Below are positions 12,901 through 23,042 of a stretch of DNA of 64,000 bases, piece by piece; position 1 is the first letter of the stretch; each line of letters opens with the position of its first letter. Under the pieces are notes generated by a model, which saw only the letters and a program-made list of their open reading frames with translations, was not told the DNA's origin and did no database searches. This DNA is from Jaapia argillacea MUCL 33604. Lineage: Eukaryota; Basidiomycota; Agaricomycetes; Jaapiales; Jaapiaceae. The DNA is taken from positions 5,193-69,192 of the forward strand of contig KL197755.1 in NCBI GenBank assembly GCA_000697665.1, written 5' to 3'. The translations under genes and the position numbers were made by a program.

Positions 12901-14734
12901 TGTACACAAGCATCAAGCCAAGACCAACACTGATGCGATGGGCGAGGGTGCTCGGAGATAACCCACGAGTACGTTGACCAACACTGCAAAACCCTGCACC
13001 GACGGACAGATTTCATCAAAACACTCAGTACAGAGCCGACAAAAAGGCCAACGTACACACTCACGGAGACTCAGAGGTCATCAAGGGTTTAACAGGTGTC
13101 GAAACCTTCTCCCACCATTCAAACAACCATCATGATGAGTGGAGTTTGAGAGAGGACCATCGACGACATCCAACACACCTTCAAATCCCGATCCCTCACA
13201 TCAAGCTGAAGACTAAAACGAGCGAACATCCCACGTCAGTAAAGCGGGCGGCACGTGTTTGACAGGACGAGAGAGTTCAATTAAGATAAGCACCCAGTCG
13301 GCGGAACCCAGGATTGCGTAAACAGACGGAACCAAATCCAAGCAGGTCGGCACGATTCCGCCATCCATAATACGAAAACCGGTTGCTTGGAGTCGAATGT
13401 CCCGAGTGCCTGACGGAGAGTATGCATGAGCGCCTATCAACCATTCACAGCAAACTCACATGGCGCCTTCCAACCCAATCGGCATTGTATACAATAACTC
13501 ACCCCACGACTTAAGCCGCGTGGTGCACGATAATAGGGCGCTAAATTCAACGAGACTTCACGGCGCGTCCCATGTTGTGAATGAATAGAAAGCAGTGAGA
13601 TCAGGGAACTTACGGAGAGGATGCTCGGGGCGTTTATCTCACGTATGGAGAGTGTATGGAGACAATGGGAGTACCAGGTGGTTGTGCAGACCAACTTCCT
13701 GGAAGAGCTAAAAATTTGACTGAGAGGTTCTCAGCGTTTCCCTGGTATAACTCGCAGGGATCCGCTGAGACTGCTGTGTACCATCGATATCGTAATAACC
13801 GAGAGGGACTGCTGATGCTGGAAATGTTGAGCCTGCCCGAATTCCCCGGCGGCGTGAGGATACTTCACTAACCGCGACATCTACAGGAGACAATTCACGT
13901 TTGACCCGTGATCACGAAGACCATAGAATGACCAGAAGGCAAACTGATATTCACAAAAACGTGGACGCAGCACCGGGATTCACGAAGGCATCTGTGAAAA
14001 GGTGACGATGCAGAAGGGGAAGATCCCGTTAGGATACGCAATGAAACCCCATCAAGGTCGAAGAGATGCTTACATAGAAAATACAGAGAACGCATTGCTT
14101 TGATGAGAAGGTTTCCGAGCGCCTATGGAAGAGTATGAGCGTCGATCAAACCCACGGGTACCCTTCAACCGAGCACAGTTTGGCTTCACATGTAATTTTC
14201 AACGGGCTACTCCACCCTCACGACGCAATTCGCGTGGCGCATAAAAATGGGCGGCCAAACTTGAGTCTCAGGTTTCGCGGCAGAACCGGAAGCAAGATAA
14301 GGGATATTTAATATCTGAGAGGAAGCTCGGCACCCGACCGGCTTCGAAGATCTGGGGATCAAAAACTTCTTCGAGTCGTATAGCTGTTATGATTACCGTG
14401 GGAGAGATAGTTAACAGCTAGAGACGCTCAGCGTTTGAGGGGGGGACTTGTAGCATGTGGATACCGAAGGCTATGGCGGCGGGGACAGGCTCTTGGGAGG
14501 AGCGAATGGGTATGGACGGGACATATCCGAGGAACGAGATGATTCACTGACAAAAAACGGAGTATCGGCTGCGAAAGCCCGAGATACTCTAACCTTCTTC
14601 CTGCCGCCACCACTGCTATCAAGGCCAAAGGCTGAGGGGAAGGAGTTAGGTCGGGAGCTTGAGCCGATTCCACCTGAACGGTGGTTGACCGTCGTTTCCC
14701 GAGGCCGTTAATACATACAAGGCAGGGGAAAGCA
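9907..14734. other. Gene-poor 4.8 kb upstream of STE12
   Basis: Contains the STE12 promoter and 5' UTR side. Many open frames of 60-165 codons occur on both strands, but none overlaps another in a splice-compatible way or shows a known domain, CaaX end or reverse-transcriptase/transposase motif. I scanned both strands for pheromone-like CaaX ends and found none convincing. May be a decayed element or long regulatory interval. Confidence 0.5.
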
Positions 14735-15590
14735 GGGGAGTGAGTCCACGAGGGTATGCGTGCCTAGTTGTCCAATTCCGTCGACGTGAAGCACACCAGA
14801 TGGACGACCATCGCGCAGATGAGGCCACGATAAGCCAATGGGTGTGAGAGACTCGTTAAAAAGGTCGAATACGAAAGGATGGTTCCGGTGGAGTTACAGT
14901 AGTGCCACACGCATAGCTGATGGCGCGATAAGTACTTGTGGTGAGAAAGCCGTGAGCTCCCTTCAGGCCTGGTGAGGCACAGGGAAAGCAGGGGAGTGAG
15001 TCCACGGGGCATACGTGCCTAGGTGTCCAATTCCGTCGACCTGAAGCACACCAGTTGGACGACCGTCGCGCAGATGAGGCCACGATAAGCCAATGGGTGT
15101 GAGTGACTCGTTGAAAATATCGAAGACGAAAGGATATCTCCAACTGAATTACAGCAGCGCCACACGCACAGCTGATAGCACTATGAGGCCTGACGAAACA
15201 ACCGTGAGAGTTGTTTGCAAGCTGTAGGTAACAAGAGGGATGAGCGTGGCGTTCAGGGTCGCATACAAGGCAGGGAAAGGCAGGGGAGCGAGTCCACAAG
15301 GGCATGCGCGCCTGGCTGTCCAATTCCGTCCATCTGAAGCACACAAGTTGGACGACCACCGCAAAGATAAAGCCACGATAAGCCGATGGGCGTGAGTGAC
15401 TCGGTGAAAAGCCCCAAGACGAAAGGATACCCCAGCTGAAATAGAGCAGCGCCACATGCAAAGCTGAGGGGACCACAAGAAGTACTGGCTGCGAGAAAGC
15501 CGTGAGCTTCAGGCCAGGTGAAAGCAGCGCAGGAGTCATTTGCGAGCAGATAACGAGAGGGATGAGCGTGGCTCTCAGGATCACGTCAAC
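14735..15590. repeat. Three degenerate tandem copies of a 255-300 bp unit
   Basis: Units start near 14735, 14991 and 15283, each opening with GGGAG(T/C)GAGTCCAC, then TGTCCAATTCCGTC, GAAGCACAC, a TGGACGACC block, CCACGATAAGCC and GACGAAAGGAT. Spacings are 256 and 292 bp. Neither is a multiple of three, so the long minus-strand open frame across them (14856-15584) reads each unit in a different frame and is unlikely to be coding. Units differ by substitutions and indels, implying an old array. Confidence 0.8.
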
Positions 15591-15695
15591 GGTCTAGTGG
15601 AACTTTTGGTGGTCGTGGTTGAAGACAAAAGCAGTGTGACCGTTATGCTGTCACGTTTCACCCTGTCCTTCAACTTCAAAACATCGTGAAGTTGA

Positions 15696-16398
15696 ATGTT
15701 GCGCGCCGTGCTGAAGCAAAGGAATGTCCTAGAAGCCTTGCGTGCCCCCCAGGGGATTTCTTCAGTTGTTCTATCGTAGGTCAACCATCCCAGTATCTTT
15801 CGGGGTTCGATTCTAATAATCTTCAGACTTCGGCGGTTTAGCAGGGGCAGAGTCGAACCTCTGCCCAAGATTACGTTCTTGTCAGTGGTATCCATATCCC
15901 TTGCTTGTCTGGTTGGAGTACTCATTCGGGTTTAGCCATGATCCCAATGTCAGAAAATCGATGAAGTTGCTGAAGTCCATTGAAGAGGCACGCACTGAGC
16001 CCTATCCACGTCCCACCAAAAGCCGACCAACAAAATCTCCCCCACTTACATTCGACATTCAAGTGGAAGAACGTATCCCTACCGCAGACGAATTCTCCGA
16101 CTTGATCCACTTTGCATCAACACCATCCTACACGATCTTCCTACAGGACAAAGCTCTGGCGTCGTACAAAACCCACCCGACCACAGCAAAAACTCTGCAC
16201 GAAATTGTGGAAAGGGACCCTGATCTTCTGCGGTGGCCTCTGGTCGTTAATTGGGAAACCGAGCAGCTTTCTATCGCGGATATTCCTGATATTAAGAGGA
16301 TGTTGGAAACTCTTGTGAAGAAACGGGATCGTGTTGAGGATGTGCCGAAGGAGCCGCCTCCACCACCCAAGCCAACGGAGTGGATTGATTATGACTAG
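15696..16398 (+). CDS. FMP46: FMP46-like mitochondrial thioredoxin-fold protein
   Basis: Resembles the Fmp46/DUF1687 family, putative redox proteins of the mitochondrion in fungi. Two exons, 15696-15775 and 15936-16398, give 180 residues; the junction joins GISSVVLS to HDPNVRKSMKLL, which corresponds to the start of the family domain (ITLFHNP-like). Further family matches are LTFDIQVEERIPTADEF, PTTAKTLHEIVERDPDLLRW, PLVVNWE and a terminal DIKRMLETLVKKRD. The 5' exon (MLRAVLKQRNV) is basic and could serve as a mitochondrial presequence. I see no CxxC pair. The exon 1 choice rests on splice phase and this match; an alternative upstream ATG at about 15641 does not join in frame. The intron contains the paired hairpins described under findings. 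Confidence 0.75.
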
Positions 16399-17070
16399 TT
16401 GGTGAGTACGAAATGTTTTTCCGAATCCCGCATTCCAGGCTGATGTTTGAGTCGCTTTTTTGCTCCCGGTTGAACAGGGATGGCGACGCCCATCTTACCG
16501 CCTATGTGTAAATGACTGCCAATCACATTTTCGTGATGATCAACCCTGTAGGAGCCTTTATCGCCGTGCCTCGTCCTGTGTTTTCATTGTCCAGCGGCAA
16601 CGCTGCGATGGGTGATTGGCTGGGATCCCACGTGGAGGCGAGGGACGAATCTGATCTTCTCTTTCTCCGTGCCACGATTTGATGGCAACAAGCTTGATAG
16701 TTGATACCTATACTTAAGTTGTACACAATATATGCAGGCGATCGGCAGGCTTCCTACGCTCCGATTGTAAAATTTAGAGAGGCGAAGAGAACATCGTATG
16801 AGTGGATATGCATTTCTTGTAACCATGAACTGTGCAGCTCGGACAGCGCATAGACATGCACAGCCTTGCAAGACAAAAAGGTTGAGGAAAGGGCAGCTGA
16901 CAGATTACGACCAGGGACGCAAAAGCTGACGGATCATCCAAAATTTGTCGTACTCGAGCCGGAATACCCTCTGGACCCATTCTTGGCGTGGACCACCAAC
17001 GTTCAAGCGCCACTCAGCGCTTTTCCCGCCCATTCCTGCGACTGACTCAGCCTGGAGTTCGACGTCGACC
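16399..17070. other. Intergenic, promoter side of the PH-CRIB gene
   Basis: Short overlapping frames on the minus strand have no recognisable content. An in-frame ATG at 16945 would extend the next protein by 42 residues; the ATG at 17071 is preferred because its context (GTCGACCATGGCT) is much stronger. Confidence 0.45.
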
Positions 17071-18673
17071 ATGGCTACAAACTCATCTCAGCGCGACTTA
17101 TCTCTCGCAGTCCAGAAGTGGGGTGAAAGTCCTAGCAGACTTAATCTTAACGATACCGAAGGAGAAGATCCGGATTACTTTCAATTCGTTCTGATACCTA
17201 CTTCGGAATCGTCGGATGATTTCACTTTTTCTGCTCTCAATGGTGAGAGTAGTAACGCCAATGCGGGTGGGAGAGTTGTATCTGCTCAGCTAGAGAAAAC
17301 GCCGGCGAAGAAGGAGAAGGGGGAGAGAGCGGAGAAGAGTTATTATGGTGTTGTGAGATCGGGGAGTATGGATGTGAAGGAGGGAGGACTTTGGAAGGAG
17401 CGGTATGTTGTGCTCAATGAGCGGACGTTGATGATTCATGTCAACGAGGTGAGCTTTCATGGGCGCTTACTATCCTTCGTTCGCCTTGCTGTTCGACGGT
17501 TCAGTATATGCATGTCAAGTTTCGGAACTAATGTGGACTCGAATTCCCTGTAGCGCACACCCGACCCGAAAATCATCAATCTCAACCACATATCCCGGGT
17601 CGAACGAGTAGTTGACGAGAAGCCTTACGTCCTATTCCTGCAAAGTTCGAGTCCGAAGAGTGGAGATATCTATTTGGCGCTGAATAGTGACGAAGACCTC
17701 TATGGATGGCACGATGATATCTACTCGCGGTGCCCTTCGATTGGAGTCAGCCTACCATCGGGCTTCATGCACCACGTTCATGGTGAAGTTAACCCCACTG
17801 GGGGATTCGTCGTGAGTCAATCGGTTCTCAACGAGTATGATGATTGTTCAGGTTTTTTGGGGTTTAGGGTTTACCTCCAACATGGCGGAAGTTACTCAAA
17901 GTCCCTGTTTATCTACGATCAACATTACCTGGAGGGTCGAAGACGAACGCCAATCTATGTCCACAGCTTATCAGATCTGGGTTGATTACGGTCAAAGAGG
18001 GTGGGATGGTGAGCTGGGGATGGAAGGCGAAACATCTCGTCTTGACTGAACGAACGGTTATGATTCACAACAAGAAGGTTGGTCCTTTCCCCTCCTCGAA
18101 CCTTGCATCCTTAGCTCATTCGAACGGAACTTAGTCTCCTCTACCTCGACGAACCATACTTTTGGCCGACATTACGTCGATCGAACGAATAGACCTCAAA
18201 CCTCATTGTCTTTTGGTCCGAGCAGGGGGGAAACGATATTACATCTCGTTCTCGAATGATGACGATTTGTATGGATGGCATGATGATTTGTACGTTCGAA
18301 GTCGGTTATCACTCGCCACAAGTGTTTCGGATTTTGCACATCGGGTACACGTTGGTTTCGATCCCATCGAACGAAGGTTCACTGTGCGTATCGTAGCCTC
18401 TCTTTTCTTCTACGGCTATGCTTACTTGTGGATGTGTAGGGTTTACCGGAATCATGGAATAAATTGCTCGCGATGGGCAACGCCGATGTCAGGCCACGAA
18501 GTTATGCCTCTGACGCTACTGATGGACGACAAGTTTTGGACCTTTATGCAGAGACTTCGGGACAACCTCGAATGTCGGAGGAGAAGGAGGAGAAGAAGGG
18601 GTTTGGACATCGTCCTAGTATGTCGGCGGGTTCGGTGATGACAGAGTCCACCTACGTGAACACACCTTTCTGA
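17071..18673 (+). CDS. Kinase-less tandem PH-CRIB-PH-CRIB protein (PAK-related)
   Basis: Five exons (17071-17448, 17554-17811, 17868-18077, 18135-18383, 18440-18673) sum to 1329 nt, 442 residues, all phase 0. Two PH modules (about residues 90-195 and 246-345) each end in a CRIB/PBD-like segment. The second CRIB is canonical (FAHRVHVGFDP, then GLPESWNKLL); the first is degenerate (FMHHVHGEVNPTGG, then GLPPTWRKLL), lacking the usual HVGFD. Exon 3 runs without a stop from CRIB 1 into PH 2, which supports one fused protein rather than two genes. All module-internal introns fall at the same positions as in the neighbouring CLA4 gene, so both modules are clearly copies of the CLA4 N-terminus. After CRIB 2 there are only about 70 polar residues and a stop: no kinase domain. 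Expected role, by inference: lipid- and Cdc42/Rac-GTP-binding regulator or competitor of the PAK. Confidence 0.85.
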
Positions 18674-19470
18674 AGACCTTGCCTCTGGACATTCCACCCT
18701 GGCCCAATTCCTCCTTCTTCCTGTGTCTCATCCCCCTCTTCACAGCGCTATCCCCGATTATGCCAGGACCTCTCCACCCTATGTCCTTGGCGCTGTTATA
18801 TTTATAAAGTTTCGATATCCTTGGACGCTATACCCCTCTACCTCCACGCTATCCGATTATGAATGTCCGATTTTGCTCCCGTTCGTCTCGTTCAATGTAT
18901 ACACATTCGATCTGGTTCAAACTACTGCGGCACCCGCCCTCTCTCGATTGTATTTACTATTTATCCCCTACTGCTCTCGCTTACTCCTAACGATTTCTAT
19001 GTACTTACGGGACGGTGTATAAAAAGTCGTAACTGTCGCCTTGACGATATCGCTGCTTGCGTGATTTGTGTTGTGCCTGTCAGAAAGGATAGGATCGGGC
19101 AGATCCGAGACCGTTTGGTTGAGCCGCTGAAGGAACAACAACACAAAGCCTTGAGCCGCCAAATCATCAACCAACAATTCCCTGTTCCCCCCACCATCTG
19201 CATCCGTTTTCGACGACGACTACGACCACAACGACCAGTAACTTTGCATGCCAACTCCCCGGCTCTAGCGCAACCTAATTTATAAGCTTTTTGCAAAACA
19301 ATTGGCTTGGGTGGGGCGTATAGGAACGAGAACCGTTCGAAAGGGAACCTACCGCTTTTGGCTTGCTCTGCTGTTTTCATCTTGTTTAATCTTGGGACCT
19401 GCTGTCCGTCTCTCTGTGGCTGTTTTCTATCTAATCTCGTCTTGGTCTCGTCTACATCGTCGTCGTCGCT
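18674..19470. other. Intergenic, CLA4 promoter
   Basis: Between two same-direction genes. The stretch just before the CLA4 start is rich in CT and CGTCGTCG words, typical of a pyrimidine-rich fungal 5' leader. No gene seen. Confidence 0.45.
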
Positions 19471-22400
19471 ATGGCCTTCAATCAGGTATCTTCAATGTCT
19501 CTGACCCCTTCGCGACCGGCACCTCCAGCACCACAACGACGCGGAACCGACAGTAGTAGTGCGAGCACGTTGGTTAACGGAGGTGGTTATGCATCTCCGT
19601 TCACCCCGTCTACCACTTCATCTTATGCGTCTTCATACTCTGGTATCGGTGGCTCGCCTAATCGGAACTCGGAAGCTTTCCCAAGTTCGCAGTATGTGAG
19701 ATCGGGATATGTCAATGTGAAGGAAGATGGGTTCGCGAGTTGGTTGTGGAGGGAGAAGTTTTTGATCTTGAAAGAACAAACGCTTGGGATTCATAAGAAC
19801 GAAGTGAGTTGTTTGTTTTTTTGGAGGTTGGTCGGTCGGGCCACTTGTTATCGATGGCCGCCCATGAGTGGTTCACGCCTCGCAGTCCAAGTGTTGGATT
19901 CGTTGATGTTTCCATGTTGCAAGATCGTTATCTTTCTCTGGATGTTAACTAACGACGACCCAGAATATGCCTCATCAAACCTTGATCAATCTCAGCGACA
20001 TTGCAAACATTGAACGAATAGACCTCAAACCTTACTGCCTTCTCCTTCAAACCACAGACAAGAAATACCTTTTCGCGCTAAAGAGCGACGAAGAACTTTA
20101 CGGATGGCAAGATGACATTTACTCCCGGAGTCCCCTCATGGGCGTCAGCAACCCAACCAACTTTGTTCACAAAGTCCACGTTGGATTCGATCCGATCTCC
20201 GGCGCTTTCACCGTCAGTATATCGTCGTTCTCTGAAAACCTCCAGCTAAGGCTCGATGTATTGGTATTTGGTATTTTAGGGTATGCCCGATGCATGGAGC
20301 AAACTCCTCACAAAGTCCGCCATCACCCGTGAAGACTACGCCAAAGATCCCCAAGCTGTCCTAGACGTGCTCGAATTCTACACCGATCACCAGAAACGAG
20401 AGGAATTCGGCTTAGCTCCCCGTCCTTCAAACGCATCTGGCCCTTCATCCATGAACACTTCCTTTTCGGGGACCACCCTCTCTCCTTATGGCGCAACAGA
20501 GTCTTCGCCACCAGCTAGATTCAATGCTGGTACTGGTTTGGCCGGGATGAACAAGATTGGCGTACCGATCCAAGAAACTCGTCCCCAAATGGCCAGACAA
20601 GATTCTGCTCCGCCTGGCCTAGATATGGGGGGTGCACGTCAAGATTCGAACGGTTCATACGCCCAACACGCAGCTACCATCTCCCCCTCTAACAGTGGTG
20701 GTGCCAGTCGGTCTCAAACTGTACCCATCGCTGGACTACAACCCAGTCGACCCGCACCTCCTCGTCCTCTTTTGACCGCCAATCGACCAGCCCCACCTGC
20801 GCCTGTAGGAAACGTGCTGGCCAAGCCTCCGTTACCTGATCATACACCCTCGTCTGCGGATTTGAGGGCTAGGGCGAGAGCGCATGGGCCGGATGGGGAG
20901 AGGAAGCCTGTGCCTCCTGGGTTAGGCGATCAACAACAACAGGTTCAGCAACAAAGGGAGCAGGAGAGGAGGGAGCAAGAGCGGAGGGAACAAGAGAGGA
21001 GGGAGCAAAGGGATAGAGATCAGAGGGAGAGAGAGGCGCAGAGGGAACGGGAACGTGAGCGGGAGAGGGAGAGGGAGCAGAGGGATAGAGAGAGGGAAGA
21101 CCGAGAGAGGGAACGGGAACGCGTAGATGGGCCTGCCGGTCCTCGCCCCAATCTCCCTCCCGCCAAGTCATCCCCCGCCACTACCACAGCTGGTAGCCAA
21201 CCTGTCCAAGGTGCGGCGGGGTCTACCGTTGGCCCACCCCCGTCAAACCCCTCCAGCCCGCCAAGAAACCGTCGCCACCACCTGCTCCTCCTGTATTGGT
21301 GACAGCCCCCGCTGACGAGGATACTAGTAAGAGTGGTGTGGCTGCCGCCGCCGCCGCCTTGGAGAAGCCGAAGGATAAGGAGAAGAGGATTAGCTCGATG
21401 AGTGAAGCACAGATTATGGAGAAGTTGAGGACTGTTGTGAGTGATGATGATCCGAAGACGCTCTACAGCAAGATCAAGAAGGTCGGCCAAGGGTGAGTAT
21501 TGTTCTCTTCTTCCTTCCTTTGGATGTCTACTGAGATTTGTTTCTGGTGTAGTGCCTCCGGACATGTGTACGTCGCGAAGGTCCTCGCCACTGGCAAGAA
21601 GGTCGCCATCAAGGAGATGGATCTGGCACACCAACCTCGTAAGGAACTCATCGTGAACGAAATTCTCGTCATGAAGGAATCTCAACATCCAAATATCGTC
21701 AATTTCCTTGAGTCGTACCTTGTGAAGGGCTCGGAGCTATGGGTTGTGATGGAGTACATGGAGGGTGGCGCGTTAACGGATATTATTGAGAACAATACGT
21801 TAGAGGAAGACCAGATTTCTTGCATATCTCTCGAGGTTTGTCTCATTTGTCATTAATATCGTACGCTTTGTGTCGACTAACTCGACCCTACCAGACGTGC
21901 AAGGGTCTCGGACATCTACATAGTCAACACATCATCCATCGTGATATCAAGTCCGATAACGTCCTCTTGGATGCGCAAGGGCGTGTGAAGATCAGTATGT
22001 GGTGTTCACATCCTTGCTCTCCTCGCTGCTGACCTCCTTCCTCAGCCGATTTCGGTTTCTGCGCTAAGTTGACTGACCAAAAGTCCAAGCGTGCCACCAT
22101 GGTCGGTACGCCCTACTGGATGGCTCCAGAAGTCGTGAAGCAGAAGGAATATGGCGCCAAGGTCGACATTTGGTCGCTTGGCATCATGGCTATCGAGATG
22201 ATCGAGAACGAGCCTCCCTATCTGGATGAAGAACCCCTCAAGGCCCTCTATCTCATCGCCACTAACGGAACCCCAACCCTGAAGAAACCAGAGACTCTCA
22301 GTCGGGAATTGAAGAGTTTCTTGAGTGTGTGTTTGTGCGTGGATGTAAAGAGCCGGGCCACTGCAGCTGAACTGCTTCGGGTGAGTCTCACCAGACATCT

Positions 22401-22516
22401 GTAGCGTCCCGTTTTATTGATTGTTTTTGAATGGATAGCACGAGTTCTTGCAGAAGGCCTGCACATTGTCAGGATTGGCTCCGCTTTTGCGATTCAAGAC
22501 TCAGAAGGCCTCGTGA
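19471..22516 (+). CDS. CLA4: CLA4-type p21-activated kinase (apparent 1-nt frameshift)
   Basis: Cytoplasmic/cortical Ser/Thr kinase of the PAK family activated by Cdc42/Rac, acting in polarity, septation and mating signalling. Exons: 19471-19803, 19964-20212, 20280-21492, 21553-21835, 21895-21994, 22046-22380, 22439-22516. Domains: PH about 72-170, CRIB 172-205 ([22 protein letters not shown]), a Pro-rich linker with a long Glu/Arg/Gln-rich segment (20940-21126), and the kinase from about 596. Catalytic residues are present: VGQGASGHV loop, VAIK Lys about 619, HRDIKSDN Asp about 710, DFG 728-730, APE 753-755. The exon lengths total 2591 nt, one short of a multiple of three. The frame must change between 21197 and about 21300, most simply by one missing C in the C5 run at 21237-21241, restoring [16 protein letters not shown] 58-nt intron with a weak donor (GTCCAA) is a less likely alternative. 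Corrected length 863 residues. Confidence 0.93.
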
Positions 22517-23042
22517 TTTTCTTGTTCACTCTTGGGATGTTTGTATGTCTTATCCCCTGCGGACTGCTTTACAGTATCGTTTGTCCTAGTTCCATGTTCA
22601 TCCTCGCCATCGTCATCGTGTTCATACCAGTTCCCGCAATTCCGCTTCTTTTCCCTCGCCCACCAGTTTCTTCGACCCGTGTACTCGTGATTCTTTTCTA
22701 ATTCTCCCTCAAATGCACTTCCTGGCCGTTTCAATTCTGATACGCATCTCGGAAATTGCAAAGTACTTGTAATGTTTTGATACAAATGATAGACTTATTG
22801 CCAGAACTACACAGTGACGGAGGGATGCACAGCATGCGTCAATTAACGTTAGGAATACTTAGCGAATGCAGGGTAAGTAGTTCGATGGTAAGCAACGGAG
22901 GAAAGCTCGCATGAAGGGGAACAAATCAATCGCATGGGCCTTAGGACATACAAACATCATAATTCATTCGGAACGGGTTTTGCATGAGCTATGCGAAGAG
23001 GGAACGCGATCCATGACATGACATGAAGGAATCTTACGCAAG
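22517..23042. other. Convergent 3' flanks of CLA4 and CNOT11
   Basis: The two genes end tail to tail, so this should hold both 3' UTRs. No coding signal is seen. Confidence 0.5.

Noticed and set aside
14856-15584. 242-codon minus-strand open frame
   Set aside because: It spans the three-unit repeat whose periods (256, 292) shift the frame between units, so no repeated peptide is encoded; no start context or domain.
21020-21688. 222-codon minus-strand frame
   Set aside because: Antisense of the CLA4 Glu/Arg repeat and kinase start; the Ser/Leu-rich product is a compositional shadow.
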